Source: Pseudomonas abyssi (GTDB lineage: Bacteria; Pseudomonadota; Gammaproteobacteria; Pseudomonadales; Pseudomonadaceae). Taken from it: DNA of 64,000 bases. Positions 28,298 to 37,869 of this stretch are shown one piece after another. Numbering within the stretch: position 1 is the stretch's first letter; each line of letters opens with the position of its first letter. The notes below the pieces were generated by a model. The model saw only the letters and a list, made by a program, of their open reading frames with translations. It made no database searches and had not been told where the DNA came from. Made by a program: the position numbers and the translations under genes. The stretch covers positions 124,001-188,000 of the forward strand of contig NZ_NTMR01000009.1 in assembly GCF_002307495.1 (NCBI RefSeq), read 5' to 3'.

Positions 28298-28481
28298 GCT
28301 GTTCTGTACCCTGTTCCTTTATGTTATTCGATTGGATCAGCCGCCATGTCCGCCCCCCCTGCACAACTGACAGAGGTAGAGCAGGCACTTCCATGATGTC
28401 CGGCGGCTGATCATAGACTAAAGTAGGCTTGAAACAAAAATCCGTGCACCGCCGCCCATTGGGCGCGCCTGGGAGTCCGCC

Positions 28482-28802
28482 ATGCCCCACGCCAGCGAGC
28501 CGTCATCCTTCAGCAGCTTCGCCGAATTCTATCCCTATTACCTGAGCGAGCATCAGGATGACAGCTGTCGGCGCCTGCATTACGCCGGCAGCAGCCTGGT
28601 CATCGCCCTGCTGCTCTATGTGCTGTTCAGCCAGAACTGGCTGTGGCTACTGGCCGTGCCCCTGGCTGGCTACGGCTTCGCCTGGGTGGGTCACTTCTTT
28701 TTTGAGCACAACAAGCCAGCCACCTTCCGCTACCCACTCTACAGCCTGATGGGCGACTGGGTCATGCTGCGCGACGCCCTGACCGGACGCATCCGCTTCT
28801 AA
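28482..28802 (+). CDS. DUF962/Mpo1-like membrane protein
   Basis: This 106-residue protein has two hydrophobic helices (about 38-50 and 53-70) and the family's conserved histidines in HQDDSCRRLHYAG and GHFFFEHNKPATF. The yeast homologue Mpo1 is an Fe(II)-dependent dioxygenase of 2-hydroxy fatty acids; the bacterial role is unproven. A perfect 26-bp dyad follows its stop. Confidence 0.85.
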   Translation: MPHASEPSSFSSFAEFYPYYLSEHQDDSCRRLHYAGSSLVIALLLYVLFSQNWLWLLAVPLAGYGFAWVGHFFFEHNKPATFRYPLYSLMGDWVMLRDALTGRIRF

Positions 28803-28824
28803 GCGCCAGAGCTCGGCAAATCCG

Positions 28825-28850
28825 CTGACTGTCAGCAGAGTGACAGTCAG
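28825..28850. other. Perfect 10/6/10 inverted repeat
   Basis: Arms CTGACTGTCA and TGACAGTCAG enclose GCAGAG. It starts 23 bp past the DUF962 stop and lies 125 bp before the HD gene. No T-run follows, so it may be a Rho-aided terminator or an operator. Confidence 0.7.
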
Positions 28851-28974
28851 CCCCCACCCCCTTCTCTATCATGCCTCGAGGTAGCACTGCTTCAGCCAGC
28901 GCCCAGCCAGCCGGCAGGCCAGCTGGCGCAGTCTCCGCAGCCTGAACCACAAACATAACAAGAGGAACGCCACC

Positions 28975-29547
28975 ATGGGTGAGCAACGCGCACAATTCCG
29001 CGCCATGCAGGAAGGTACCGCCGAAGACTGGGGGATCATCTCCAGCCACTTCCGCCCCTTTGCCAAGGAACTGCCAGACCGCATCATCAAGCACCTGCAG
29101 TTGCTGGATGGTGATTTTGGCGGTTTCCCGATTGACCGTCTCGAGCACTCGCTGCAAACCGCAACCCGGGCACACCGCGATGGCCGTGACGAGGAATACG
29201 TGATCTGCGCCCTGCTACACGACATCGGCGACACCCTGGGCAGCTACAACCACCCGGATATCGCCGCGGCGATACTCAAGCCCTTTGTCAGCGCCGAAAA
29301 CCTCTGGATGGTCGAGAAGCACGGTATTTTCCAGGGCTACTACTTCTTCCATCACCTGGGTATGGATCGGCACCTGCGTGACCAGTTCAAGGATCACCCG
29401 CTGTACCAGTACACCGCCGAATTCTGCGCCAAGTACGATGCCCCGGCCTTTGACCCGGACTATGAAAGCGAGTCGCTGGCGTTTTTTGAACCCATGCTGC
29501 GACGCGTCTTCGAGAAACCGCGCAACAGCATCTACAAGACCGAATAA
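28975..29547 (+). CDS. HD-domain metalloprotein, possibly a diiron oxygenase
   Basis: This 190-residue single-domain protein has an HD site: His58 (LEHSLQTATRAH), His82-Asp83 (LLHDIGD), His93, His116 (EKHGIFQGYYFFHHLG) and a likely terminal Asp155 (CAKYDAPAF). The spacing of the ligands is closer to mixed-valent diiron HD oxygenases such as PhnZ than to classical HD phosphohydrolases (24 residues between the first His and the HD pair in both). The substrate cannot be deduced; the gene stands alone with its own terminator. AAGAGGAA precedes the ATG. Confidence 0.8.
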   Translation: MGEQRAQFRAMQEGTAEDWGIISSHFRPFAKELPDRIIKHLQLLDGDFGGFPIDRLEHSLQTATRAHRDGRDEEYVICALLHDIGDTLGSYNHPDIAAAILKPFVSAENLWMVEKHGIFQGYYFFHHLGMDRHLRDQFKDHPLYQYTAEFCAKYDAPAFDPDYESESLAFFEPMLRRVFEKPRNSIYKTE

Positions 29548-29562
29548 CCGCCGATACCAGCG

Positions 29563-29598
29563 AGCAGGCGCCTCTCCCCACCCGAGGCGCCTGCTTTT
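29563..29598 (+). terminator. Strong intrinsic terminator after the HD gene
   Basis: Twelve-bp perfect arms (29563-29574 and 29584-29595) enclose a 9-nt loop and are followed by a short T-run. Confidence 0.88.
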
Positions 29599-29644
29599 GA
29601 CCATGACATCCGTCGGCGAATTTGGCCATTGGATAGACGGGCAA

Positions 29645-29673
29645 TTGTCCCGCCTGATCCCAGGCCCTATGAT
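29645..29673 (+). promoter_or_regulatory. Candidate sigma-70 promoter for cyaB
   Basis: TTGTCC (29645-29650) and TATGAT (29668-29673) are spaced by 17 bp, about 70 bp before the cyaB start and just after the upstream terminator. Confidence 0.6.
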
Positions 29674-29740
29674 GCTCAGTCATGCGACGTAGCCGGGTGC
29701 CTGCCCGCTACCGCCGTCTCGGCCACGGAATTGACTGAAC

Positions 29741-31120
29741 ATGACGATCGACACCCGCATTGCGCCCGTCAAACCACCGCTTGACGGCTACTACTCCCGT
29801 ATCATCGCCTACCTGTGCGCAGCCCTGACCTTCAGCGCCCTGCTGGTCGAAGATGGCCACCGCCTGAGCTACCTTGTCGCGATCCTGTATACCCTCGCGT
29901 ATCCCCAGCTGGCGCAGTACCTGCTGGCCCGACTGCCGCGCCTACCCCATCTGCCCCAGCGCCTGAGCCTGCTGGCACTGGATGCGCTGCACACCGGCGT
30001 ATTCATCGCATTGCTGGGCTTCAACTACGTGCCCAGCATCATGTTTATTGTCCTGCTTGGCCTGTCCTGCCTGATCGCAGGCGGGCCGGCCTATCTCGCC
30101 GCCGGCTGGCTGCTGGCGCTGGCCGGGGTATTGCTCGGCGCCGCCATATTCATGCCCGACGTCAGCCTCTACAGCAGCCCGCTGGTGACCCTGGTCAGCC
30201 TGCTCAGCGGCGGCTTTTTCATTCTGGTGATGGCCGCCTTCGTGCATCGCCAGGGACGGCATCTGGAAGAAGCCCAGCAGCAGGTTCAACGCGAGCAGGA
30301 AAAGACCACCCGACTGGCCGCCAACCTGTCGAAATACCTGTCACCTCAGGTATGGGAGTCGATTTTCTCCGGCAAACGCAGTGTCCAGCTGGAAACCCGA
30401 CGCAAGAAGCTGACGGTATTCTTCTCCGATATCCGCGGTTTTACCGAGCTGGCCGAGGAACTGGAGGCCGAGGCGCTGACCGACCTGCTGAACAACTATC
30501 TGGATGAAATGTCGCGCATTGCCCTGCAATACGGCGGCACCATCGACAAGTTTGTCGGCGACTGCGTCATGGTGTTCTTTGGCGATCCGAAGACCCAGGG
30601 CGCCAAGCAGGATGCCGAGGCAGCGGTTTCCATGGCCATCGCCATGCGCAAGCACATGAAGGTGCTGCGCCAGCAGTGGCGCAGCAAGGGCATCACCAAA
30701 CCGCTGGAAATCCGTATGGGCCTGAGTACCGGCTACTGCACTGTGGGTAATTTTGGCGCCGCAACACGCATGGACTACACCATTATCGGGCGCGAAGTGA
30801 ACCTGGCCAGCCGCCTGGAAAGCGCCGCCGACGCCGGTGAGATCCTCATCTCCCATGAGACCTACTCCATGGTGAAGGATCTGATCATGTGCTACGACAA
30901 GGGCCAGATCAGTGTGAAGGGCTTTGCCCGGCCTGTGCAGATCTATCAGGTGGTGGGCCTGCGCCGCGAACTGGGCGCTGCGCCGACCTTCCTTGAGCGC
31001 GAGCTGTCCGGGTTCTCGATGTATCTGGACACCAACCACGTGCGCAACTACGACAAGGAAGACATCATCAAGGCGCTGGAACTGGCGGCGCGCAAACTGC
31101 GAGACAAGGTGATCGTCTGA
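29741..31120 (+). CDS. cyaB: Membrane adenylate cyclase with MASE2 domain
   Basis: This 459-residue class-III cyclase closely matches the layout of P. aeruginosa CyaB. An N-terminal six-helix MASE2 domain (about 20-175) is followed by a linker coiled coil and the catalytic domain at about 220-400. Metal ligands Asp230 (FFSDIRGF) and Asp274 (VGDCVMVFF), adenine-selecting Lys270 and Asp345 (MDYT), and transition-state residues Asn354 and Arg358 (NLASRLE) are all present, so it should make cAMP from ATP. In P. aeruginosa this enzyme feeds Vfr-controlled virulence and surface behaviour. Confidence 0.93.
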   Translation: MTIDTRIAPVKPPLDGYYSRIIAYLCAALTFSALLVEDGHRLSYLVAILYTLAYPQLAQYLLARLPRLPHLPQRLSLLALDALHTGVFIALLGFNYVPSIMFIVLLGLSCLIAGGPAYLAAGWLLALAGVLLGAAIFMPDVSLYSSPLVTLVSLLSGGFFILVMAAFVHRQGRHLEEAQQQVQREQEKTTRLAANLSKYLSPQVWESIFSGKRSVQLETRRKKLTVFFSDIRGFTELAEELEAEALTDLLNNYLDEMSRIALQYGGTIDKFVGDCVMVFFGDPKTQGAKQDAEAAVSMAIAMRKHMKVLRQQWRSKGITKPLEIRMGLSTGYCTVGNFGAATRMDYTIIGREVNLASRLESAADAGEILISHETYSMVKDLIMCYDKGQISVKGFARPVQIYQVVGLRRELGAAPTFLERELSGFSMYLDTNHVRNYDKEDIIKALELAARKLRDKVIV

Positions 31121-31124
31121 CGCC

Positions 31125-31158
31125 GCGGCTGTTGCGATGCGCTCATCGCAACAGCCGC
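31125..31158. other. 15-bp perfect hairpin between converging genes
   Basis: Arms 31125-31139 and 31144-31158 pair fully around a 4-nt loop, between the 3' ends of cyaB and the LpxH-like gene. There is no T-tract, but the position suggests a shared terminator or an mRNA 3'-end stabiliser. Confidence 0.75.
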
Positions 31159-31164
31159 CACCTC

Positions 31165-31983
31165 TCAGGCTGCGCTGCCCTCCAGCGCATCGGCTACCGG
31201 CTCCAGCGCCGCAGCCGTACTCTCGTCCCAGCGGTACAGCTCGATACGTCCGTCCTGGTGCTCGATCAGCGCTGTGCAGGACTCCACCCAGTCACCGCAG
31301 TTGAGATAGTCAATGCCGTTGACCTGGCGAATCTCCGCGTGGTGAATGTGGCCACAGACCACGCCTTCATAGCCGCGCTGAACGCATTCGTGGGCCAGCG
31401 CCTCCTCGAACTCGCTGATGAAGTTGACCGCCTTTTTCACCCGATGCTTGAGATACGCGGACAGCGACCAATAGCCGAAGCCAAAGCGTGAGCGCCAGTG
31501 GTTGAGCCAGCGGTTGAGCACCAGGCTGAACTCGTAGGCATGATCCCCCAGAAATGCCAGCCAGCGGTGACAGCGGGTGATCACATCAAACTGATCGCCA
31601 TGGATGACCAGCAAACGACGCCCGTCCTGGCACTGGTGTACCGCCTCGTCCACCAGCTCGATATTGCCCAGCAGCAGGGTCGAGTAGCGGCGCAGAAACT
31701 CGTCGTGGTTACCCGTCACGTAGACTACCCGAGTGCCACGCTTGCTCATGGTCAGCACGCGGCGCAGCACATTGGTATGGGCCTGCGGCCAGTAGATCCC
31801 CTTGCGCAGGCGCCAGCCATCGATAATGTCACCAACCAGGTAGAGCTGGTCACAGTCATAGGATTTGAGGAAGGTTGCCAGCTTGTCGGCCTGGCAGCCA
31901 CGGGTGCCGAGGTGCAGGTCCGAGATCCACAGGGTTCTGACGCGCTGCTTTTGCGCCTTGGGCAAAGACACGGCGGTATTCAT
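31165..31983 (-). CDS. LpxH-like calcineurin-type metallophosphatase
   Basis: This 272-residue enzyme has the complete metallophosphoesterase signature: SDLHLGTRGC, GDIIDGW, GNHDEFLRR, IHGDQFD and CGHIHH. It belongs to the UDP-2,3-diacylglucosamine pyrophosphatase-related group (LpxH2-like) that is often present beside true LpxH; lipid A synthesis or another phospholipid substrate is possible. It is divergent from plpD with 166 bp between starts. Confidence 0.85.
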   Translation of the reverse strand: MNTAVSLPKAQKQRVRTLWISDLHLGTRGCQADKLATFLKSYDCDQLYLVGDIIDGWRLRKGIYWPQAHTNVLRRVLTMSKRGTRVVYVTGNHDEFLRRYSTLLLGNIELVDEAVHQCQDGRRLLVIHGDQFDVITRCHRWLAFLGDHAYEFSLVLNRWLNHWRSRFGFGYWSLSAYLKHRVKKAVNFISEFEEALAHECVQRGYEGVVCGHIHHAEIRQVNGIDYLNCGDWVESCTALIEHQDGRIELYRWDESTAAALEPVADALEGSAA

Positions 31984-32032
31984 GCGGCTGTCCTCCTTGG
32001 GAAGTTAGGAAAACCTTATCGCCGAGCAGTGA

Positions 32033-32046
32033 CTGACACATGTCAG
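32033..32046. promoter_or_regulatory. Palindrome between the lpxH-like gene and plpD
   Basis: CTGACA and TGTCAG arms enclose CA in the divergent intergenic region. It is a possible regulator site for either gene; no regulator is identified. Confidence 0.4.
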
Positions 32047-32149
32047 AAATATGGCCTTAACATGACAACAGGATCGACCCGCAGGGGCGCGCAGCTTCAT
32101 ATACAATGGCGGCTTTTCCACCATGCCACCCGCTGCCCGGACCCGCGTC

Positions 32150-34327
32150 ATGCTCAAACGCCTGCTGCCGTTGCTGTTGCTTTTCCTCTCCACCTGGACC
32201 CTGGCCGAACCGCTGCGTACCGGCCTGGTGCTGTCGGGCGGCGGTGCACGAGGGCTCGCGCATATCGGCGTGCTCAAGCAACTGGAAGAAATGAACATCC
32301 CGATCGATGCGATCGCCGGCACCAGCATGGGCGCAGTGATTGGCGGACTTTATGCGGCTGGCTACAGCGCCGATGAACTGGAACAGATCGCGCTGGATCT
32401 GGACTGGCAGGCGACTCTCAGCGACACGCCGCTACGCGAGGACATCCCCTACCGCCGCAAGCAGGACGACCGCGACTTTCTGGTCAAGCAACGGCTGACC
32501 TTCAAGGATGGTGCGCTGAGTTTCCCGCTGGGCTTGTTGCAGGGCCAGAACATGGGCGTAGTACTGGAAAGCCTGCTGGTGCACACCAACGAGATCGACG
32601 ATTTTGATCGTCTGCCCATCCCCTTCCGCGCGGTGGCCACCGATATTGCCACCGGCGAAGCCGTGGTGTTCGACCGCGGGCACCTGCCGCTGGCCATCCG
32701 TGCAAGCCTGGCCCTGCCCGGCTTCTTTGCCCCGGTCGAGGTGGATGGCCGGCTGCTGGTAGACGGCGTACTGAGCAAGAACGTGCCCATCGATGTCGCC
32801 CGCGCCATGGGGGTGGACCGAGTCATCGTGGTGGATATCGGCACGCCGCTGAAATCGACCAGCGAGCTTAATTCGGTGCTGGACATCATGGACCAGACCA
32901 CCACCCTGCTCACCCGCACCAACACCGAGCGCCAGCTGGCCACCCTGACCGACGCCGATCTGCTACTGCAACCCGCGCTGGGCGACATGGGCTTCAGCAG
33001 CTTTGCCGAAACCCAGCAGGCCATCGACGCCGGCGCGCGCAGCCTGAGCGAGGCCGACGGCGTGCTGGCCTTTGTTGCCCCACAGGGCAGCGATGCCGGC
33101 GGTAATCTGGCCAGCAGCCGCCCCCAACGGCAGGCGATTATTCATGCTGTCGAGGTGGACAACAGCGGCAAGGTGGCCGATGAAGTGGTGCTCAGCATGA
33201 TTCGTCAGGAGATCGGTGAGCCGCTCAATCTGGCACGCCTGCAAACCGACATGGGCACCATCTACGGCACCGACTACTTCAGCCGCGTCACCTACGAGGT
33301 AGTGCACGATCAGGGCCACAATACCTTGCTGGTGCACACTGCCGGCCGCCGAACCGGCACCGACTACCTGCGTCTGGGGCTGAATCTGGTCGATGATTTC
33401 GAGGGTGACAGCCAGTACAACCTGGGCGCCAGCTTCCGCGTCAACGGCCTCAACCCCTTGGGCGCCGAATGGCTGACCCGGCTGCAGGTCGGCTCGGATC
33501 AGGAGCTGTACACGGAGTTCTATCAGCCGCTGGACTACGGCTCACGCTACTTCGTCGCCCCCTTCATTGACGCCGAGGCGCGCAACCTCGAAGTCATCGA
33601 CGACAACGACCCCATCGTGGCTTACCGCCAGAAGCGCTATGGCGCCGGTATCAATATCGGTCGGCAAATTGCCAACAACGGCGAGGTGCGTTTTGGGCTG
33701 TCGCGCTACCGCGGCAACTCGCGGGTCCGCATCGGCGATCCGGACCTGCCGGATGTCGACTTTGACGAGGCGTTTTACTCGATCGAGGTCGACCGCGACA
33801 CCCTGGATAACGTCAACTTCCCGCGTTCCGGAGACGAGGCCAAGTTCAGCTGGCGGCAGTCCGAGCCGGCACTGGGCGCCGACGAGCGCTATCAGCAAAT
33901 CGAGTTCAAGGCCAACAAGGCCTTCGGTTTTGGTCCCAACAGCTTGCAGGTTGGCGGCTTTATCGGGCGAACCGACAGCGATGTAAACGTGGCGCAGAGC
34001 AGTTTTGTGCTGGGCGGCCCCGGCTGGTTCTCTGGCTTCCGTCAGGACGCTCTGGCCGGTCAGAACTATCAGCTCGGCCGCCTGGTCTACTACCGCCGCC
34101 TGACACCCAGCTACTTCAATGCCGTCAGCCTGCCGCTGTACCTGGGCGCCAGTCTGGAATACGGGCGGGTATACAACCGCGACGAGACCGACTTTGACAC
34201 CGGCTACTTCGGGGGCGGCAGCCTGCTGCTGGGGATGGATACGCTGGTCGGCCCGCTATTTTTTGGTCTGGGCGCCAACGAAGAGGGGCATGAGGCGCTG
34301 TACATGAAGCTGGGGCAGACGTTCTAA
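32150..34327 (+). CDS. plpD: Patatin-like phospholipase, type Vd autotransporter (PlpD)
   Basis: This 725-residue protein has a signal peptide (MLKRLLPLLLLFLSTWTLA), a patatin domain (23-310) with oxyanion loop GGGARG, catalytic Ser59 in GTSMG and Asp205 in VDGVLS, a POTRA domain at about 335-400, and a C-terminal 16-strand Omp85-type barrel ending in Phe. That is the PlpD architecture of type Vd secretion, in which the lipase passenger is exported by its own barrel. PlpD of P. aeruginosa is 728 residues. The ATG at 32150 starts the signal peptide; a start nine codons upstream exists, and neither has a good ribosome binding site. Confidence 0.92.
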   Translation: MLKRLLPLLLLFLSTWTLAEPLRTGLVLSGGGARGLAHIGVLKQLEEMNIPIDAIAGTSMGAVIGGLYAAGYSADELEQIALDLDWQATLSDTPLREDIPYRRKQDDRDFLVKQRLTFKDGALSFPLGLLQGQNMGVVLESLLVHTNEIDDFDRLPIPFRAVATDIATGEAVVFDRGHLPLAIRASLALPGFFAPVEVDGRLLVDGVLSKNVPIDVARAMGVDRVIVVDIGTPLKSTSELNSVLDIMDQTTTLLTRTNTERQLATLTDADLLLQPALGDMGFSSFAETQQAIDAGARSLSEADGVLAFVAPQGSDAGGNLASSRPQRQAIIHAVEVDNSGKVADEVVLSMIRQEIGEPLNLARLQTDMGTIYGTDYFSRVTYEVVHDQGHNTLLVHTAGRRTGTDYLRLGLNLVDDFEGDSQYNLGASFRVNGLNPLGAEWLTRLQVGSDQELYTEFYQPLDYGSRYFVAPFIDAEARNLEVIDDNDPIVAYRQKRYGAGINIGRQIANNGEVRFGLSRYRGNSRVRIGDPDLPDVDFDEAFYSIEVDRDTLDNVNFPRSGDEAKFSWRQSEPALGADERYQQIEFKANKAFGFGPNSLQVGGFIGRTDSDVNVAQSSFVLGGPGWFSGFRQDALAGQNYQLGRLVYYRRLTPSYFNAVSLPLYLGASLEYGRVYNRDETDFDTGYFGGGSLLLGMDTLVGPLFFGLGANEEGHEALYMKLGQTF

Positions 34328-34370
34328 CCTGCCGGGGCGCGTGACCATGCGCCTCGCACAGCCTCGCATC

Positions 34371-36497
34371 CTAGCCGCTGATTTCCTGCACCAGCGCAGC
34401 GCGGATGCAGTGCAGCACGCCCTCTTCGATCGGCTCGTCGAGCTCGCGGGCCACCGTGCGCACACCCGGCAACTCATCGCTGTCGTGATTGAGAAAGTGG
34501 TCCTGAATCCGTTCCAGCTGCGCCGGCCCGATATCAATCGCCTGCTCCAGCGTCAGGTTACCGGTACTGATACCCTGCGCCAGCTGGCCGTAGACCTTGC
34601 GCAACGGCTGGCCTAGCTGCGCCGCTGCCTGCTCGGCGGTCATGCCGGCCAGCACCAGCGCCAGCGCCTCATGGGCGTCACGCGTCTCGTTATCCGCCTG
34701 CGCGCCCTCACCTCCCAGCACCTGCAGAAAGTCTGCGCCGTAACGCTCCAGCTTGTGCGACCCCACGCCGCTGACCAGTGACATGTCCTGCAGAGTGGTC
34801 GGCCGCTGACGCAGCATGTCCACCAGCGTACTGTCAGGGAAGATGACATAGGGAGGCACTCCGTGGGCATCCGCCAGCTGCTTGCGTCGAGCCCGCAGCG
34901 CTTCCCACAGCTCGCGATCGGCCTCGGCAATCACCGGCTTGTTGCTGCTGCGCGTACCGCTGCTGCTTGGTTTGCTGACATCACGCCGCAATTGCAGACT
35001 TTCCTCGCCACGCAACAGCGCGCGGCAACTTTCGGCCAGACGCAGGCTGCCGTAACCATCCAGGTCGATCTCGACCAGCGCTCTGGCAATCAGCTGACGG
35101 AATACCGAGCGCCACTCGTTTTCGCCCAGCCCCTTGCCAATCCCCCAGGTAGACAGATGCTGGTGTCCGGCATTGCGAACCTTCTCGTTGTCGCGCCCCA
35201 GCAAAATATCGATCAGATGACCGACGCCGTAGCGCTGCCCGCTGCGGTAGATGGTCGACAACGCCATGCGCGCCGCCTCGCTACCGTCCCAGGTATCCAC
35301 CGGTTCCAGACAGTTATCGCAGTTGCCACACGGCTCCGGCAGGGTTTCGCCGAAGTAGCCCAGCAGGGTCTGCCGACGACAGCTGGTCAGCTCGCACAGC
35401 GCCAGCATGGCATCAAGCTTGTGCCGCTCGATGCGCTTGTGCCGCTCGTCGCCCTCGGAGCCGGCCATAATCTGGTTGAGCATCAGCACATCTTGCAGGC
35501 CGTAGGCCATCCAGGCATCGGCTGGCAACCCGTCACGCCCTGCCCGGCCCGTCTCCTGGTAGTAGGCCTCGACGCTCTTGGGCAGATCCAGGTGGGCCAC
35601 AAAGCGCACGTTGGACTTGTCGATCCCCATGCCAAAGGCGATGGTGGCGACCATGATCAAGCCTTCCTCGTTGAGAAAGCGCTTCTGGTGATTGGCGCGC
35701 AGCTCCGCTGGCAGGCCGGCATGGTAAGGCAGCGCCGGCCAGCCCTGGTCACACAGCCAGGCAGCCGTGTCCTCGACCTTGCGGCGCGACAGGCAGTAGA
35801 CGATACCGGCGTTGCCCCGATGCTCGCGCAAAAAGGCCTGCAACTGCTGGCGCGGCTTATCCTTGGGCACAATGCGGTAGAAGATATTCGGGCGATCAAA
35901 ACCGGAGATAAAACAGGCTGCTTGCTCCAGCTTCAGGCGCTGCGCCATTTCGGCGCGGGTGCGCTCGTCAGCGGTCGCCGTCAGCGCCATGCGCGGCACG
36001 CCCGGAAACTGCTCGGCCAGCTGGCCCAATTGCAGGTATTCCGGACGGAAGTCATGCCCCCACTGGGACACGCAGTGGGCCTCGTCAATGGCGATCAGGG
36101 CGATCTGCAGAGACTGCAGGAAGGCAATGGTCCGCGGCTTGAGCAGGCGCTCGGGTGCCAGGTAGAGAAACTCCAGCTCACCAGCGCGCATCTGCCGGGC
36201 GATCTCACGCTGGGCGTCTTCGCTGAGCGTCGAGTTGAGTGCAGCGGCGCGCAAACCAAGCTCGTTGAGCGTGGCGACCTGATCATCCATCAGCGCAATC
36301 AGCGGCGACACAACGACTGTCAGCCCCTGACGCAGCAACCCCGGTACCTGATAGCACAGCGATTTGCCGCCGCCGGTGGGCATCAGCACCAGGGCATCAC
36401 CGCCACAGGCAACCTGATCAATGATATCGGCCTGCTGACCACGGAATTCGCCGTAGCCAAACACGTCTCGCAATTGTTGCAGGGCTTGCTCGCGCAT
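34371..36497 (-). CDS. recQ: ATP-dependent DNA helicase RecQ
   Basis: This 708-residue helicase has Walker [17 protein letters not shown] box [18 protein letters not shown], motif [12 protein letters not shown], the RecQ zinc site (CELTSCRRQ...CGNCDNC), a winged helix, and an HRDC domain at about 515-595. A C-terminal segment of about 110 residues follows, as in Pseudomonas RecQ. It acts in recombination repair of stalled forks. Confidence 0.96.
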   Translation of the reverse strand: MREQALQQLRDVFGYGEFRGQQADIIDQVACGGDALVLMPTGGGKSLCYQVPGLLRQGLTVVVSPLIALMDDQVATLNELGLRAAALNSTLSEDAQREIARQMRAGELEFLYLAPERLLKPRTIAFLQSLQIALIAIDEAHCVSQWGHDFRPEYLQLGQLAEQFPGVPRMALTATADERTRAEMAQRLKLEQAACFISGFDRPNIFYRIVPKDKPRQQLQAFLREHRGNAGIVYCLSRRKVEDTAAWLCDQGWPALPYHAGLPAELRANHQKRFLNEEGLIMVATIAFGMGIDKSNVRFVAHLDLPKSVEAYYQETGRAGRDGLPADAWMAYGLQDVLMLNQIMAGSEGDERHKRIERHKLDAMLALCELTSCRRQTLLGYFGETLPEPCGNCDNCLEPVDTWDGSEAARMALSTIYRSGQRYGVGHLIDILLGRDNEKVRNAGHQHLSTWGIGKGLGENEWRSVFRQLIARALVEIDLDGYGSLRLAESCRALLRGEESLQLRRDVSKPSSSGTRSSNKPVIAEADRELWEALRARRKQLADAHGVPPYVIFPDSTLVDMLRQRPTTLQDMSLVSGVGSHKLERYGADFLQVLGGEGAQADNETRDAHEALALVLAGMTAEQAAAQLGQPLRKVYGQLAQGISTGNLTLEQAIDIGPAQLERIQDHFLNHDSDELPGVRTVARELDEPIEEGVLHCIRAALVQEISG

Positions 36498-36562
36498 GGG
36501 TCTCCTTAGTGGGGGTCAGGACGCGCACCGGGATGTTTCAGCGGCCGCAGAGTATAACGCCT

Positions 36563-36591
36563 TTGGCAATTGCCCGGGGCATGCGTAAAAT
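36563..36591 (+). promoter_or_regulatory. Candidate sigma-70 promoter for the YecA gene
   Basis: TTGGCA (36563-36568) and TAAAAT (36586-36591) are spaced by exactly 17 bp, 30 bp before the start codon, in the gap divergent from recQ. Confidence 0.65.
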
Positions 36592-36620
36592 GCCGGGACC
36601 ATTGATAGAGAGGTGTCCCC

Positions 36621-37211
36621 ATGTCCTTTTCCGACCAGCTCCAGCACCTGCAAGCATTTCTGGACGCCGACGACCTGCACGATGAAGCGCTGGATTACAT
36701 GGCCGCCTGCGGCTACCTGACCGCTCTGGCGATAAGCCCGGAGGTAGTGGAGGACGCCGAACTGCTGGCAGAACTGTTTGCCGAGACGCCGGACTATCAG
36801 GATGCCGAGCAGCAAGCGCAGATCGAAAGCACCCTGCTGGAACTCAAGGCGCGCATCGCCCGCGAGCTGGCCAGCGACGAGGACCTGGAACTGCCCTGCG
36901 AGCTGACGCTGGGTGATGAGCCGGACTACTCCGACCTGCGCAGCTGGTGTATCGGCTTCATGGAGGGCGTGTTCCTGCGTGAGGAAGCCTGGTTCAGCAA
37001 TGACGAAGAGCTGGTCAGCGAGTTGCTGCTGCCGATCATGGTTGCCTCCGGCCTGTTTGCCGATCAGCCCGAGTTTGCCGAAATCCATGAAGACGAAGAC
37101 ATGGTCGAGGACATGGCTGAGCACATCCCCCAGGTGCTGACCCAGCTGTTCCTGCTGTTCAACGCCCCGGAAGAAAAGCAGAAGCCGGCGCTGATCACCA
37201 AGCGTCGCTAA
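36621..37211 (+). CDS. UPF0149/YecA family protein
   Basis: This 196-residue very acidic protein has the UPF0149 pattern LHDEALDYMAACGYLTAL, WCIGFMEGVFL and the EDEDMVEDMAEHIPQVL tail. The function is unknown; it lacks the zinc-binding SEC-C motif found at the C terminus of some YecA proteins. GAGAGGTG precedes the ATG. Its stop overlaps the stop of the converging DsbA-family gene by 2 bases. Confidence 0.88.
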   Translation: MSFSDQLQHLQAFLDADDLHDEALDYMAACGYLTALAISPEVVEDAELLAELFAETPDYQDAEQQAQIESTLLELKARIARELASDEDLELPCELTLGDEPDYSDLRSWCIGFMEGVFLREEAWFSNDEELVSELLLPIMVASGLFADQPEFAEIHEDEDMVEDMAEHIPQVLTQLFLLFNAPEEKQKPALITKRR

Positions 37212-37849
37212 GCCACTGACTGGCGGCCCTCACCGGCCGCCAGCCAGCGCTCCAGCAGCGCCAGCACATCAGCCTCTGGGCGATAGCCTGTGCTCAGCAG
37301 CGCCAGCTGACCGTTACGCTCGCCAAACAGAATCGGCAACTCTGCCAACCCCAAGCCCTCCACCCACTGCAAGTCCTGCTCCAGCTGCTCGGCACTGGCC
37401 GGCGCATCGAAGCGTTCAGCAAACAAAGCTGCGTCGTATTGGCTCGCCTCGGCCACGGCAACCAGCACCGCCGTTTGCGTCACATCCTGCCCTGCCACAT
37501 AAAACGCCTCCTGCAACGCCCGGGCAAAGACCCAGCTACGCGCCGGGTCGAGCTCGCGCGCCACAATCAGCGCACGGCTGGCGGGCCGGGTATCGTAAAC
37601 CAGGGTGGTGGGTAACGCCTGTGGGTCGCCAAAGGGTTGGCCACTGAGGCTGGCGACCGCCTGCCAGTGGGCGGCCAGCGCCTGGCGCGAGTGCTGATCC
37701 AGCGGCGCACCATGGTTGGCGCGCAGGCTGGCCGGCATCAGATGCAAGGGCAGATCCGGCCAGCGCTGGCGAATACGATCAAGCAACGGCGCCATCCCCC
37801 AGCACCAGGAACACATCGGGTCCATGATATGGAGCAGGCGCTGCTGCAT
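37208..37849 (-). CDS. DsbA-family (FrnE-type) oxidoreductase
   Basis: This 213-residue thioredoxin-fold protein has an N-terminal active site CSWCW (residues 13-17, CxxC as in FrnE/HCCA isomerase relatives: MDPMCSWCWGMAP) and no signal peptide, so it is cytoplasmic. The rest matches the DSBA helical insertion (FARALQEAFYVAGQDVT) and a cis-Pro region (LAELPILFG). Substrate unknown. AGGAGAATC precedes the ATG. Confidence 0.85.
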   Translation of the reverse strand: MQQRLLHIMDPMCSWCWGMAPLLDRIRQRWPDLPLHLMPASLRANHGAPLDQHSRQALAAHWQAVASLSGQPFGDPQALPTTLVYDTRPASRALIVARELDPARSWVFARALQEAFYVAGQDVTQTAVLVAVAEASQYDAALFAERFDAPASAEQLEQDLQWVEGLGLAELPILFGERNGQLALLSTGYRPEADVLALLERWLAAGEGRQSVA

Positions 37850-37869
37850 CGGTGATTCTCCTGTAGGGA

